Source of the DNA: Pannonibacter carbonis
GTDB taxonomy: Bacteria > Pseudomonadota > Alphaproteobacteria > Rhizobiales > Stappiaceae
Assembly (NCBI RefSeq): GCF_003012935.1
Contig: NZ_PUDR01000007.1
Span: 186,001 to 250,000 of the forward strand
Length of the DNA stretch: 64,000 bases
Direction of reading: 5' to 3'
Part shown: in pieces, positions 32,940 through 40,949 of the stretch
How the letters are laid out: the number at the start of each line of letters is the position of its first letter
How positions within the stretch are numbered: position 1 is the first letter of the stretch
Made by a program: the position numbers and the translations under genes
The notes under the pieces: generated by a model
What the model saw: only the letters and a program-made list of their open reading frames with translations
Database searches by the model: none
Told to the model about the DNA's origin: nothing

Positions 32940-33114
32940 GCTGAACAGGGCAACCCTGACCACCTCTCTTGGCTGGGCCGCATTCTGGCTGGCCTATGCC
33001 GTCGTGATTGGCATCATTTTCTCCCCCCAGCCGATTGCTCTTCTCACGGCTGGCGGTAACCAACTGCCTGCTTCAACCCCGGCATCAGGAGGGAAAAAGG
33101 CTGGATCGTTCTGA
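32920..33114 (+). CDS. 64-residue single-pass membrane protein
   Basis: A small protein with one hydrophobic helix (about residues 17-37, GWAAFWLAYAVVIGIIFS) and a soluble glycine/serine/proline-rich C-terminus. GAAGGAG lies ten bases upstream of the ATG and the gene overlaps the hydrolase by 20 bases, which supports translation. No family was recognised. Confidence 0.5.
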   Translation: MSARTIELNRATLTTSLGWAAFWLAYAVVIGIIFSPQPIALLTAGGNQLPASTPASGGKKAGSF

Positions 33115-33281
33115 CGTTCGACAACGGCAAACAAGGCTTTTTTCGCCACACTGGACGCTCAGACCGGCTGAAAACTGCCGCAACGGACATCTTTTGACTT
33201 TCGGGATCGCCGCGAAAGATCTATATGGGCGACCGACAAAATGGATAATGTTTGCCGCTGCGGGTTCGGAGCTACAGCCAG

Positions 33282-33740
33282 ATGCTGTCAATGAAAGGCA
33301 AGTACGGACTGAAGGCCATGTGCCACCTGGCAGGGCTCCCAGCCGGGAGCATGGCACAGTCCTCGGAAATCGCCGACGCAAATGCGATTTCGAAGAAGTT
33401 CCTCGATACGATCCTGGGCGACTTGCGCCATGCCGGCTTTGTCCACGCACGCAAGGGGCGCGGTGGCGGCTACTGCCTGACGCGTCCGGCCGAAGACATC
33501 ATGGTCGGTCACGTTCTGCGCGTCCTCGATGGACCGCTTGCTCCTATCCATTGCGCCAGCCGGACCGCCTATCACCGCTGTTCCGATTGCCCGGACGAGA
33601 ACGCCTGCTCGGTCCGGCTGACGATGCTCGAGGTGCGCGAGGCGATTGCTTCCGTGCTCGATACGAAATCCGTCGCCGAGATGCGACGCATGGCCGAGGT
33701 GGAAGAACGCGACGCGGCAGCAGCCCTGCACGCATCCTGA
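33282..33740 (+). CDS. Rrf2-family regulator with four-cysteine cluster (paralogue 2)
   Basis: A 152-residue Rrf2 protein related to the regulator encoded at 31068. Cysteines fall at exactly the same positions, 91, 100, 103 and 109 (C-X8-C-X2-C-X5-C), and the surrounding words match (GPLAPIHCASRTAYHRC here, GPLAPLPCLSRSAYRRC there). The wing RKGRGGGYCLTRP is also conserved. The start MLSMKGKYGLKAM is the usual Rrf2 beginning, hence the ATG at 33282 rather than an upstream TTG. It precedes an FAD/NAD(P)-binding protein gene by 51 bases, with which it may be co-transcribed. Confidence 0.82.
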   Translation: MLSMKGKYGLKAMCHLAGLPAGSMAQSSEIADANAISKKFLDTILGDLRHAGFVHARKGRGGGYCLTRPAEDIMVGHVLRVLDGPLAPIHCASRTAYHRCSDCPDENACSVRLTMLEVREAIASVLDTKSVAEMRRMAEVEERDAAAALHAS

Positions 33741-33791
33741 TCCACGACAAGGATCGCCTCCCCGGCCGTAAAGCAAGGGGAGGATGAAAAC

Positions 33792-35105
33792 ATGACCCGT
33801 CATATCGCGATCATTGGAGCTGGGGCCAGCGGTACGCTGCTGGCGGCAAACATTGCTCGCCTTGCGCAGGCCAGGGTGCATGTCACGCTGGTCGAGAAAC
33901 GGCCAGCCATCGGACGGGGCATTGCCTACGCACCGATTGATCCGGCGCATCTGCTTAACACACGCGTGCGCAACATGAGCGCCTTTGCGGATGATCCAGA
34001 CCACTTCCTGCATTGGCTCAAGGACACTGCGATCACGGCGACACCCGACTGTTTCGTCACGCGGGAATGCTATGGCACGTACCTCAACCATATCCTTGCA
34101 CCTGCACTTGCCGATGGTCGGGTGACACGACTGCAGGATGATTGCCTTTCGGTAAGCCCCACCGACAAAGGCGCGACACTGGAGTTGGAGAGCGGCGGGA
34201 CCCTGATTGCCTCGGCGGCGGTGCTGGCAACGGGCCATCTCCTGGAGGCAGGCAGCGCAAGCGGCCTCGACAGCCCGTGGACAACGCCTCTCCCAAGCGA
34301 TGACCGGGCCCGGATTGCCTTCGTCGGCACTGGTCTTACGACGCTCGACTGGGTTGCCTCGCTGCTGCAACGCGGCCACAAGGGCCCCCTCATCGCGCTG
34401 TCCCGCCGCGGATTGTTGCCGCAACCGCACGCCGCCAGCACTCCGTTGCGGCTGTCACTGGCCGATATCCCCGTTGGCAGCAGCCTTCTTTTCCTGACCC
34501 GCTGGTTCCGAAGCCTCGTCCGCAGCCATACAGCCAGAGGCGGCGACTGGCGCGATGTTGTCGACGGCATCCGCCCCCATACCCAGACGCTCTGGCGCCA
34601 CCTGCCGCAGCCTAGCCGCCGGCAGTTCCTGAGGCATCTGGCAACGGTATGGGACAGCCACCGCCACCGCATGCCGCCCTCAACCGCTGCGCTGATGGCG
34701 CGCGCGCTGGAAACCGGACAGCTGACGCTCGTGCGGGGCGCATTCCAGACCGCTCGAAGGGACGAGGCGGGGATCGCGCTTGGCTATCGGCCACGCGGCA
34801 GCCAGCGCTCTACCGACATCGCGGTCGATCTGGCGCTCGACTGCCGGGGTATCCGGCGCCGGCCCCAGGACACGGCCACGCCCTATATCCGCGATCTGTT
34901 GCACCGGGGTCTGGCCCGGGTGGACAGCCTCGATCTCGGACTGTGCTTCGACCCAGAGAGCCGGCTGTGCGACGCCGCCGGCCGGCCGCACCGGCAGATC
35001 CTTGGGATCGGGCCGGTGACCCGGGCGGCGTTCTGGGAGATCACCGCGGTGCCGGACATCCGCGAGCAGGCTGCACGGCTGGCGAAGACGCTCCTGGCGG
35101 GGTGA
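33792..35105 (+). CDS. FAD/NAD(P)-binding oxidoreductase-like protein
   Basis: A 437-residue protein with an N-terminal Rossmann dinucleotide fold (IAIIGAGASGTLLAANIARLA, GXGXXG at about 8-13) of the NAD_binding_9 class, followed by GRGIAYAPIDPAHLLNTRVRNMSAF, a stretch shared by this family. A second fold (RIAFVGTGLTTLDWVASLLQR) starts near residue 175. Homologues are annotated as FAD-NAD(P)-binding proteins of unknown substrate, some near sulfur genes. It sits between an Rrf2 regulator and msuE, and a terminator follows it. Confidence 0.7.
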   Translation: MTRHIAIIGAGASGTLLAANIARLAQARVHVTLVEKRPAIGRGIAYAPIDPAHLLNTRVRNMSAFADDPDHFLHWLKDTAITATPDCFVTRECYGTYLNHILAPALADGRVTRLQDDCLSVSPTDKGATLELESGGTLIASAAVLATGHLLEAGSASGLDSPWTTPLPSDDRARIAFVGTGLTTLDWVASLLQRGHKGPLIALSRRGLLPQPHAASTPLRLSLADIPVGSSLLFLTRWFRSLVRSHTARGGDWRDVVDGIRPHTQTLWRHLPQPSRRQFLRHLATVWDSHRHRMPPSTAALMARALETGQLTLVRGAFQTARRDEAGIALGYRPRGSQRSTDIAVDLALDCRGIRRRPQDTATPYIRDLLHRGLARVDSLDLGLCFDPESRLCDAAGRPHRQILGIGPVTRAAFWEITAVPDIREQAARLAKTLLAG

Positions 35106-35165
35106 CGGGCGCCGGACAGGAGATGAGTTCCCCTGTCGAGCCCCTTGCGGAAGGTGCAGACATTT

Positions 35166-35213
35166 CCTTTCCGGCCTCAAGTATGGAATGGACCGGAAAG
35201 GCTTTCTCTTCTT
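35166..35213 (+). terminator. intrinsic terminator after the FAD/NAD(P)-binding gene
   Basis: A perfect nine-base-pair stem (CCTTTCCGG at 35166-35174, CCGGAAAGG at 35193-35201) followed by a pyrimidine-rich tail with many Ts (CTTTCTCTTCTT). It separates the upstream gene from the msuE promoter. Confidence 0.6.
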
Positions 35214-35214
35214 A

Positions 35215-35239
35215 GTCTATCTACAGAATAGACATTAAG
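35215..35239 (+). promoter_or_regulatory. candidate operator of the msuE-ssu operon
   Basis: An inverted repeat GTCTAT-N7-ATAGAC at 35215-35233, continuing as ATAGACATTAAG, lies 12-36 bases before the msuE start. The right half recurs ahead of the 17252 importer operon and the sulfate operon. A sulfur-responsive repressor such as one of the two Rrf2 proteins is inferred. Confidence 0.45.
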
Positions 35240-35250
35240 GGAAACCGGCC

Positions 35251-35826
35251 ATGCCGCTGAACTCCGCACCGCCTGCAATCGTCGGCCTTTCCGGCAGCTT
35301 CGGACCGACCTCCCGGACACGGGTCCTGGTCGAGACCGCCGCGCGCCTGACCGCCGAGCGGTTCGGCAAGACCACACGCAGCTACGACCTTGGCGAATTC
35401 CTGCCCTTCCTGGGCACGGCCCAGAAAGTGACGGACCTCGGTCCCGACGCACAGGGCGTGCTGAGCCATCTGCGGTCCGCAGACGCGCTGATCATCGCCG
35501 TGCCGGTGTACAAGGGCAGCTATCCCGGCCTCTTCAAGCACCTCATCGACCTGCTCGACACGGACTTCTTTGCCGGAAAACCGATCCTGCTCGCGGCCAG
35601 TGGCGGCGGCGACAAGCATGCGCTGATCGTCGAGCACCAACTGCGCCCGCTGTTTGCCTTCTTCACCGCCCAGTCGCTGGGCACCGGCGTCTACGCCACC
35701 GACCGGGACTATCTCGACGGCCGGCTGGTCAACGAGGCGGTGGTGACGCGCCTGACGCAAGCGGTCGAACAATTCGCGCCGTTCCTGGGCCAGCAGGGCC
35801 TGAGCGCGAGGGTCGTCGGGGCCTGA
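35251..35826 (+). CDS. msuE: FMN reductase (MsuE/SsuE type)
   Basis: A 191-residue flavodoxin-fold NAD(P)H:FMN reductase that supplies FMNH2 to sulfonate monooxygenases. GLSGSFGPTSRTRVLVE (about 12-28) is the phosphate-binding loop and PVYKGSYPGLFKHLIDLLD (about 85-103) the family-typical middle. The sequence agrees best with the MsuE subgroup. It leads the ssu operon and could also serve the luciferase-like enzyme encoded at 22438. Confidence 0.85.
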   Translation: MPLNSAPPAIVGLSGSFGPTSRTRVLVETAARLTAERFGKTTRSYDLGEFLPFLGTAQKVTDLGPDAQGVLSHLRSADALIIAVPVYKGSYPGLFKHLIDLLDTDFFAGKPILLAASGGGDKHALIVEHQLRPLFAFFTAQSLGTGVYATDRDYLDGRLVNEAVVTRLTQAVEQFAPFLGQQGLSARVVGA

Positions 35827-35875
35827 GCGCCAGCGACCCCCCGGAACTTTCCCAGATGAAGATGGAGACTTCAAA

Positions 35876-36850
35876 ATGACATTCGACATCAATCGCCGTC
35901 ATGCCCTGCTGCTGGGCTTCGGGGCTGCTGCCCTCGGGACCTTCGGCCCCACCTTCAAGGCCCGTGCCGCAGCCAAGGAGATCCGTATCGGCTGGCAGAA
36001 GGGTGGCGTCGTCGCCCTGCTCAAGGGCCGTGGCCTTCTCGAAGAGCGCCTTGCCGCAAAGGGTGTCAAAGTCAGCTGGTCGGAGTTCACCTCCGGGCCG
36101 CCGCTGCTCGAGGCCCTGTCGGCCGGCGCGCTCGACTTCGGCACGACCGGTGACGTTCCGCCGCTGTTTGCCCATGCAGCACGGGGCAATCTGGTGTTCG
36201 TCGGGGCCTACCGCGGCTCCCCGGTCGGCAACGCCATCCTGGTGCGCAAGGACTCCCCGATCCAGACGATTGCCGATCTCAAGGGCCGCAAGCTGGCCTT
36301 CAAGCGCGGCTCCAGCGCCCACAACGTGGCGCTCAAGCTGTTGCGCACCGCAGGTCTGACGCTCAACGACATCGAGGCCGTCGACCTGTCGCCGCCGGAT
36401 GCCGCCCCGGCCTTTGCCAATGGCTCAATCGACGCCTGGTCGATCTGGGATCCCTACACCGCGCGGGCGGAAGCGGACGCCAACACCCGCGTGCTGGCGA
36501 CGGCAAAGGATATCGTCCAGTCCTACGGCTTCCTCTCGGCCAACGGAACCTTCGCCAAGGAAAACGGCGACCTCATCGTCGAGACCATCGAAGCCCTGAA
36601 GGAAGTGGGCCGCGCGGCTCAGTCGGACCTGCCCGGCACGATCGCGGCCTTCGCCGAGGCCACCGGCCTGCCCAAGGACATCCTGACCGTGGTGGCGACC
36701 CGTCCGGGCCAGGACTACGGCGCGCTCAGCTATGTCGAGGACGAACACATCGCCTACGAGCAGGGCCTGGCGGACGAGTTCCACGCGCTCGGCATCATCC
36801 CGCGCAAACTCGACATCCGCGCGGCCGTCTGGACGCCGAAATCTGCCTGA
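35876..36850 (+). CDS. ssuA: aliphatic sulfonate ABC importer binding protein
   Basis: A 324-residue NMT1/SsuA-like periplasmic protein. The N-terminus resembles a Tat-type signal (NRRHALLLGFGAAALGTFGP, about 5-24), although a twin arginine followed by H-A is weak. The mature protein begins near AAAKEIRIGWQKGGVVALLKGRG, the typical sulfonate binding-protein start. Residues TTGDVPPLFAHAARGN contribute to the ligand pocket in this family. It precedes ssuD in the order of pseudomonad and rhizobial clusters. Confidence 0.85.
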   Translation: MTFDINRRHALLLGFGAAALGTFGPTFKARAAAKEIRIGWQKGGVVALLKGRGLLEERLAAKGVKVSWSEFTSGPPLLEALSAGALDFGTTGDVPPLFAHAARGNLVFVGAYRGSPVGNAILVRKDSPIQTIADLKGRKLAFKRGSSAHNVALKLLRTAGLTLNDIEAVDLSPPDAAPAFANGSIDAWSIWDPYTARAEADANTRVLATAKDIVQSYGFLSANGTFAKENGDLIVETIEALKEVGRAAQSDLPGTIAAFAEATGLPKDILTVVATRPGQDYGALSYVEDEHIAYEQGLADEFHALGIIPRKLDIRAAVWTPKSA

Positions 36851-36865
36851 CCGGGAGCGACACCG

Positions 36866-38035
36866 ATGACCGACAAGAAACTCGACTTCCTCTGGTTCAT
36901 CCCGACGTCCGGCGATGGCCCCTATCTCGGCTCCTCGGAGGGACACCGTCCGCCAGAGCCGCGCTATCTGCGCCAGGTCGCGCAGGCTGCGGACATCCTC
37001 GGCTACGACGGCGTGCTGCTGCCGACCGGGATCTTCTGCGAGGAAAGCTTCGTCACGGCGGCCAACCTGGCCGCCCACACGGAAAAGCTTCGCTTCCTGG
37101 TCGCCATCCGTCCGGGTACTGCCGCGCCGGCCTACTACGCCAGGCTTGCGACCGGCCTTGACCGGGTTTCTGACGGACGCCTGCTGCTGAACATCGTTGT
37201 CGGCGGCAATCCGAACGAGCTGGCCGGCGACGGGATCTTCCAGCCGCATGACGAGCGCTACGACTATGCCGAGGAGTTCTTCACCGTCTGGGAAGACCTT
37301 CTGGCCAAGGGCGAGGCCCATCTGGACGGCAAATACGTCAAGGCCCTGAACGCCAAACTGCCCTTCCGCCCGGTGCAGGCGCCGCGGCCGCCGCTCTATT
37401 TCGGCGGTTCGTCGGATGCGGCAATCGAGTTTGCAGCCGGTCGGGTGGACAAGTACCTGACGTGGGGCGAGCCGCCCGCCCAGGTCGCGGAGAAGGTCGC
37501 ACGCGTCCGCGAGGCCGCTGCCCGCAAGGGCCGCGAGGTCACCTTCGGCATCCGGCTGCACTTCATCGTCCGGGAGACCGACGAGGAGGCGTGGCAGGCC
37601 GCAGACCGGCTGATCTCGCGCCTGACCGATGACGACATCGCCAAGGCGCAGGCCTGGCTGAACAGCCAGTCCGACAGCGTCGGCCAGCAGCGCATGACCG
37701 CCCTGCACGGCGGTCGCCGCGACCGGCTGGAAGTGTCACCCAACCTGTGGGCAGGCGTGGGTCTGGTGCGCGGCGGCGCAGGCACGGCGCTGGTCGGATC
37801 GCCGGAAACGGTCGCCGAACGCATCCGCGAGTATCAGGATCTCGGCATCGATACGATTATCGGGTCCGGCTATCCGCATCTCGAGGAGGCCTATCGCGTC
37901 GCCGAGCTGCTGTTCCCCGTGCTGAAGGGCAAGGCCACCGATCGCCATGATGTCCGCTTCGAGAACATCGCGACGCGGCCAGGTCTGAACAACGCAAGAC
38001 CTGAATTCCGAACCAAACTGGCGACCGCAAGCTGA
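36866..38035 (+). CDS. ssuD: FMNH2-dependent alkanesulfonate monooxygenase
   Basis: A 389-residue TIM-barrel enzyme that splits C-S bonds of alkanesulfonates, releasing sulfite and an aldehyde. Active-site features of SsuD are present: Cys58 in [10 protein letters not shown] (counterpart of E. coli Cys54) and Arg230/His232 in [10 protein letters not shown] (counterparts of Arg226/His228). Length and C-terminal substrate-gating region ([21 protein letters not shown]) are normal. It needs MsuE for reduced flavin. Confidence 0.9.
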   Translation: MTDKKLDFLWFIPTSGDGPYLGSSEGHRPPEPRYLRQVAQAADILGYDGVLLPTGIFCEESFVTAANLAAHTEKLRFLVAIRPGTAAPAYYARLATGLDRVSDGRLLLNIVVGGNPNELAGDGIFQPHDERYDYAEEFFTVWEDLLAKGEAHLDGKYVKALNAKLPFRPVQAPRPPLYFGGSSDAAIEFAAGRVDKYLTWGEPPAQVAEKVARVREAAARKGREVTFGIRLHFIVRETDEEAWQAADRLISRLTDDDIAKAQAWLNSQSDSVGQQRMTALHGGRRDRLEVSPNLWAGVGLVRGGAGTALVGSPETVAERIREYQDLGIDTIIGSGYPHLEEAYRVAELLFPVLKGKATDRHDVRFENIATRPGLNNARPEFRTKLATAS

Positions 38036-38045
38036 GCGCCAGATC

Positions 38046-38088
38046 CGGCCTGCGCGTCGAGGGACCTCCCCCCGGAACGCGCAGGCCG
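38046..38088 (+). other. stable hairpin between ssuD and ssuC
   Basis: A perfect 12-base-pair stem (CGGCCTGCGCGT with ACGCGCAGGCCG) with a 19-base loop. A pyrimidine tail without a T-run follows, so partial attenuation or mRNA stabilisation is more likely than full termination; it separates the binding protein/enzyme part from the permease part. Confidence 0.55.
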
Positions 38089-38120
38089 CTCTCTCCCGTC
38101 ATTGACACAGGACCCCTGCC

Positions 38121-38966
38121 ATGAGCGCAAGTGACACCATCTACGCGACAGGTCTTGCCACCACGCCCGACGCCTCCGCGCAGGGCCCGACCGTCGACCT
38201 GGCCCGGATCGCGGGGCATGCCCTTCCCTTCTTGCTGCCGGTCGGCGTCCTGCTGATCTGGGAAGCCGCCGTGGCGGCTGGCTGGATTTCCGATGCGCTG
38301 ATGCCGAGGCCGAGTGCCGTTGCGGTGGCCGCCTGGGAGACGCTGGTCAGTGGCGAACTGTTCACGCATCTCGGCGTCTCCGCGCTGCGGGCCCTGTCCG
38401 GGCTCTTGATCGGCGGTAGCATCGGCTTCCTGCTGGGTCTGGCAAACGGCATCAGCGACCTGTCGAACCGGGCGACCGATACGACGCTGCAGATGATCCG
38501 CAACATTCCGAACCTGGCGCTGCTGCCGCTGGTCATCGTGTGGTTCGGCATCGGCGAAGGCGCAAAGCTGTTCCTGGTCTCCATAGGCGTCTTCTTCCCG
38601 ATCTATCTCAACACGCTGCATGGCATCCGCAACGTGGACCGGCAGCTGATCGAGATGGGCAAAGCCTACGGCATGTCTCCGGCCACGTTGTTCCGCCGCA
38701 TCCTGCTGCCAGGCGCCCTTCCGTCGGTGTTCGTCGGTCTGCGCTATGCGCTCGGCATCATGTGGCTGACGCTCATCGTCGCCGAGACACTCTCGGCTTC
38801 GTCCGGTCTTGGCTACATGGCGATGAAGGCACGCGAGTTCATGATCCTCGAGGTCGTTGTTCTCTCGATCCTGCTTTACGCCGTGCTTGGCAAGGTTGCC
38901 GACATCGCCACCCGTGCCCTCGAACGCCGCACCCTTGCCTGGAGCCCGGTCTATGCCAAGTCTTAA
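38121..38966 (+). CDS. ssuC: aliphatic sulfonate ABC importer permease
   Basis: A 281-residue six-helix permease of the SsuC/TauC/NrtB type. The conserved EAA loop is near residue 175 (LIEMGKAYGMSPATLFRRILLPGALP), and the N-terminal LLPVGVLLIWEAAVAAGWI and MPRPSAVAVAAWE segments are typical. The ATPase gene starts 14 bases before its stop. Confidence 0.88.
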   Translation: MSASDTIYATGLATTPDASAQGPTVDLARIAGHALPFLLPVGVLLIWEAAVAAGWISDALMPRPSAVAVAAWETLVSGELFTHLGVSALRALSGLLIGGSIGFLLGLANGISDLSNRATDTTLQMIRNIPNLALLPLVIVWFGIGEGAKLFLVSIGVFFPIYLNTLHGIRNVDRQLIEMGKAYGMSPATLFRRILLPGALPSVFVGLRYALGIMWLTLIVAETLSASSGLGYMAMKAREFMILEVVVLSILLYAVLGKVADIATRALERRTLAWSPVYAKS

Positions 38967-39810
38967 GGCCGAACGGGCCATCGTGCACGAACGTACCGAT
39001 ATCGAGCCGGCGGCAGCCGCGCGGGCAGCGGGTCACGTGACCCTTGAACCCGGCCTGCGTCATCCTGATGGGGCAGCGGTGCGGATCCGTGGTCTCAACA
39101 AGAGCTTCGGCGGCCCCCGGGTTCTGGACCAGGTTGACCTCGACATTGCACCGGGTGAGTTTCTGGCCATCGTCGGCAAGAGCGGCTGCGGCAAGAGCAC
39201 GCTGCTGCGGATCCTGACCGGCCTCGACACACCGCAGAGTGGTGAGGTCAGCGTCGACGGACGGACGCCTGGCAACAACGCCGCCGACATCCGCCTGATG
39301 TTCCAGGAGCCACGGCTGCTGCCCTGGGCGAGCGTGGCGGGCAATGTCGCCGTCGGCCTGCGTCAGGACGCCCACCCTGGCAACGAGGCAGACCGCGCCG
39401 TCGCCGAAGCCCTCAAGGCCGTGCAACTGCCGGAAAAGGCAGGGGTCTGGCCGGCGACGCTCTCGGGCGGGCAGAAGCAGCGCGTGGCGCTGGCCCGGGC
39501 TCTCGTGAGCCGGCCCCGGCTGCTGGCGCTCGACGAACCGCTCGGCGCGCTCGACGCCCTGACCCGGCTGGTGATGCAGGCGCTCATCCTGCGGGTGAAG
39601 CAGGAGACAGGCTTCACGGCCGTTCTCGTGACCCATGACGTGGCCGAGGCCGTGGCGCTGGCCGACCGGGTCATCGTCCTCGAAGCCGGGCGGATCGCCG
39701 CGGAGTTCCGCGTCGACGCGCCCCATCCCCGTCCCACCGCTTCCGAGGAGGCCGCCCGGATCGAGGCGCGCATCCTCGAGGCGATCTTCCACGGCCGAAC
39801 AGCGGCCTGA
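38953..39810 (+). CDS. ssuB: aliphatic sulfonate ABC importer ATPase
   Basis: A 285-residue ATPase with a roughly 50-residue N-terminal extension rich in alanine before the ABC domain, as in several rhizobial SsuB proteins. Walker A is GKSGCGKST, the Q-loop MFQEPRLLPW (characteristic of SsuB/TauB), signature LSGGQKQRV and Walker B LLALDEPLGALDA. The ATG at 38953 was chosen because the longer frame runs back into ssuC and no other start fits. Confidence 0.88.
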   Translation: MPSLKAERAIVHERTDIEPAAAARAAGHVTLEPGLRHPDGAAVRIRGLNKSFGGPRVLDQVDLDIAPGEFLAIVGKSGCGKSTLLRILTGLDTPQSGEVSVDGRTPGNNAADIRLMFQEPRLLPWASVAGNVAVGLRQDAHPGNEADRAVAEALKAVQLPEKAGVWPATLSGGQKQRVALARALVSRPRLLALDEPLGALDALTRLVMQALILRVKQETGFTAVLVTHDVAEAVALADRVIVLEAGRIAAEFRVDAPHPRPTASEEAARIEARILEAIFHGRTAA

Positions 39811-39866
39811 AACCAACCCACAAGACCCCATCGACCCCGACGGATCAACACACCAAGGAGACCCGC

Positions 39867-40784
39867 ATGAAGACATTCTCTCGCCTGGCGGCGCTTGCGT
39901 CCGCCCTCATCGTCAGCGTCTCGTCGGCCATCGCCGCCGAGGGCCCGCTTGTGACGACGGAATGGCTCGAAGCCAATCTCAAGACTGACAAGGTCCGGAT
40001 CATCGAGGTCTCGGTCAATCCTGGCGTCTATGAACGCGGCCATATCCCGGGCGCGGCCAACCTAGTCTGGCATACCGATCTGGTCGACACGGTTCGCCGC
40101 GACATCGCCAGCAAGGACAAGCTGGAAGGCTTGCTGCGCAAGGCAGGCGTCAACGGCGGCGACACGATCGTTCTTTACGGTGACACCAACAACTGGTTCG
40201 CAGCCTGGGGCGCCTGGGTTCTCGACGTCTATGGCGCTGAAAACGTGAAGCTGCTCGACGGCGGCCGCAAGCTCTGGGAAGCCGAGGGACGACAGTTGTC
40301 GGTTTCGCCGTCCGCACTGGCAGCCGGTTCGATCACACTGAAGGACGCCAATCCGGCCCTGCGCGCCAGCATCGGTGATGTGGTCGCGGCCTCGACGTCC
40401 GGCTCGCAGGCGATTGTCGACATCCGGTCTGCCGATGAATACTCGGGCAAGGTGATCGCGCCGGAAGGCTTCAAGGAAACCGCCGTCCGGGCCGGCCATG
40501 TCACCGGGGCCGTCAACGTTCCGTGGGGCAAGGCAGTTCAGGCGGACGGCCGCTTCAAGCCGGTCGAGGAGCTGCGCGCGCTCTACAAGGAAGCCGGCGT
40601 CGACGGCAGCAAGCCGGTCATCACCTACTGCCGCATCGGCGAACGCTCCAGCCACACCTGGTTCGCCCTCAGCAAGCTGCTCGGTTACGAGGTGCGCAAC
40701 TATGACGGCTCCTGGACCGAGTACGGCAACGCCGTCGGCGTCCCGGTGACCAATCTGGCCGGCACCGTCTGGACCGGCCAGTAA
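39867..40784 (+). CDS. periplasmic two-domain rhodanese (thiosulfate sulfurtransferase)
   Basis: A 305-residue tandem rhodanese with a signal peptide (residues 1-24). The second domain holds the catalytic Cys255 in TYCRIGERSSH; the first domain has lost it (VLYGDTNNW, Asp106 at that place), as is normal. CRIGERSS is the loop seen in exported sulfurtransferases. It likely moves sulfane sulfur from thiosulfate or persulfides in the periplasm and would feed the YeeE-like transporter encoded next. Expression with ssu genes is inferred from direction and spacing. Confidence 0.85.
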   Translation: MKTFSRLAALASALIVSVSSAIAAEGPLVTTEWLEANLKTDKVRIIEVSVNPGVYERGHIPGAANLVWHTDLVDTVRRDIASKDKLEGLLRKAGVNGGDTIVLYGDTNNWFAAWGAWVLDVYGAENVKLLDGGRKLWEAEGRQLSVSPSALAAGSITLKDANPALRASIGDVVAASTSGSQAIVDIRSADEYSGKVIAPEGFKETAVRAGHVTGAVNVPWGKAVQADGRFKPVEELRALYKEAGVDGSKPVITYCRIGERSSHTWFALSKLLGYEVRNYDGSWTEYGNAVGVPVTNLAGTVWTGQ

Positions 40785-40861
40785 ACGGGACTGATCCCGG
40801 GCTGATCGAATTGAGTCAACCTGCCGGACAGGCAAGCCCTCCGGTTGTCTCTCTGGCAGGA

Positions 40862-40892
40862 TTGCCGGCACGCCCCAGCGGTGTGCCGGCAA
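40862..40892 (+). other. hairpin between the rhodanese and YeeE-like genes
   Basis: A perfect ten-base-pair stem (TTGCCGGCAC with GTGCCGGCAA) and 11-base loop followed by AACCGG. There is no T-run, so readthrough into the transporter gene is probable. The 165 bases between the genes hold no other feature I recognise. Confidence 0.5.
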
Positions 40893-40949
40893 AACCGGTC
40901 TGATGATCGCCCCATTCCCCTCTCCAGATCCTTCATGCCCGAGGTCTTC

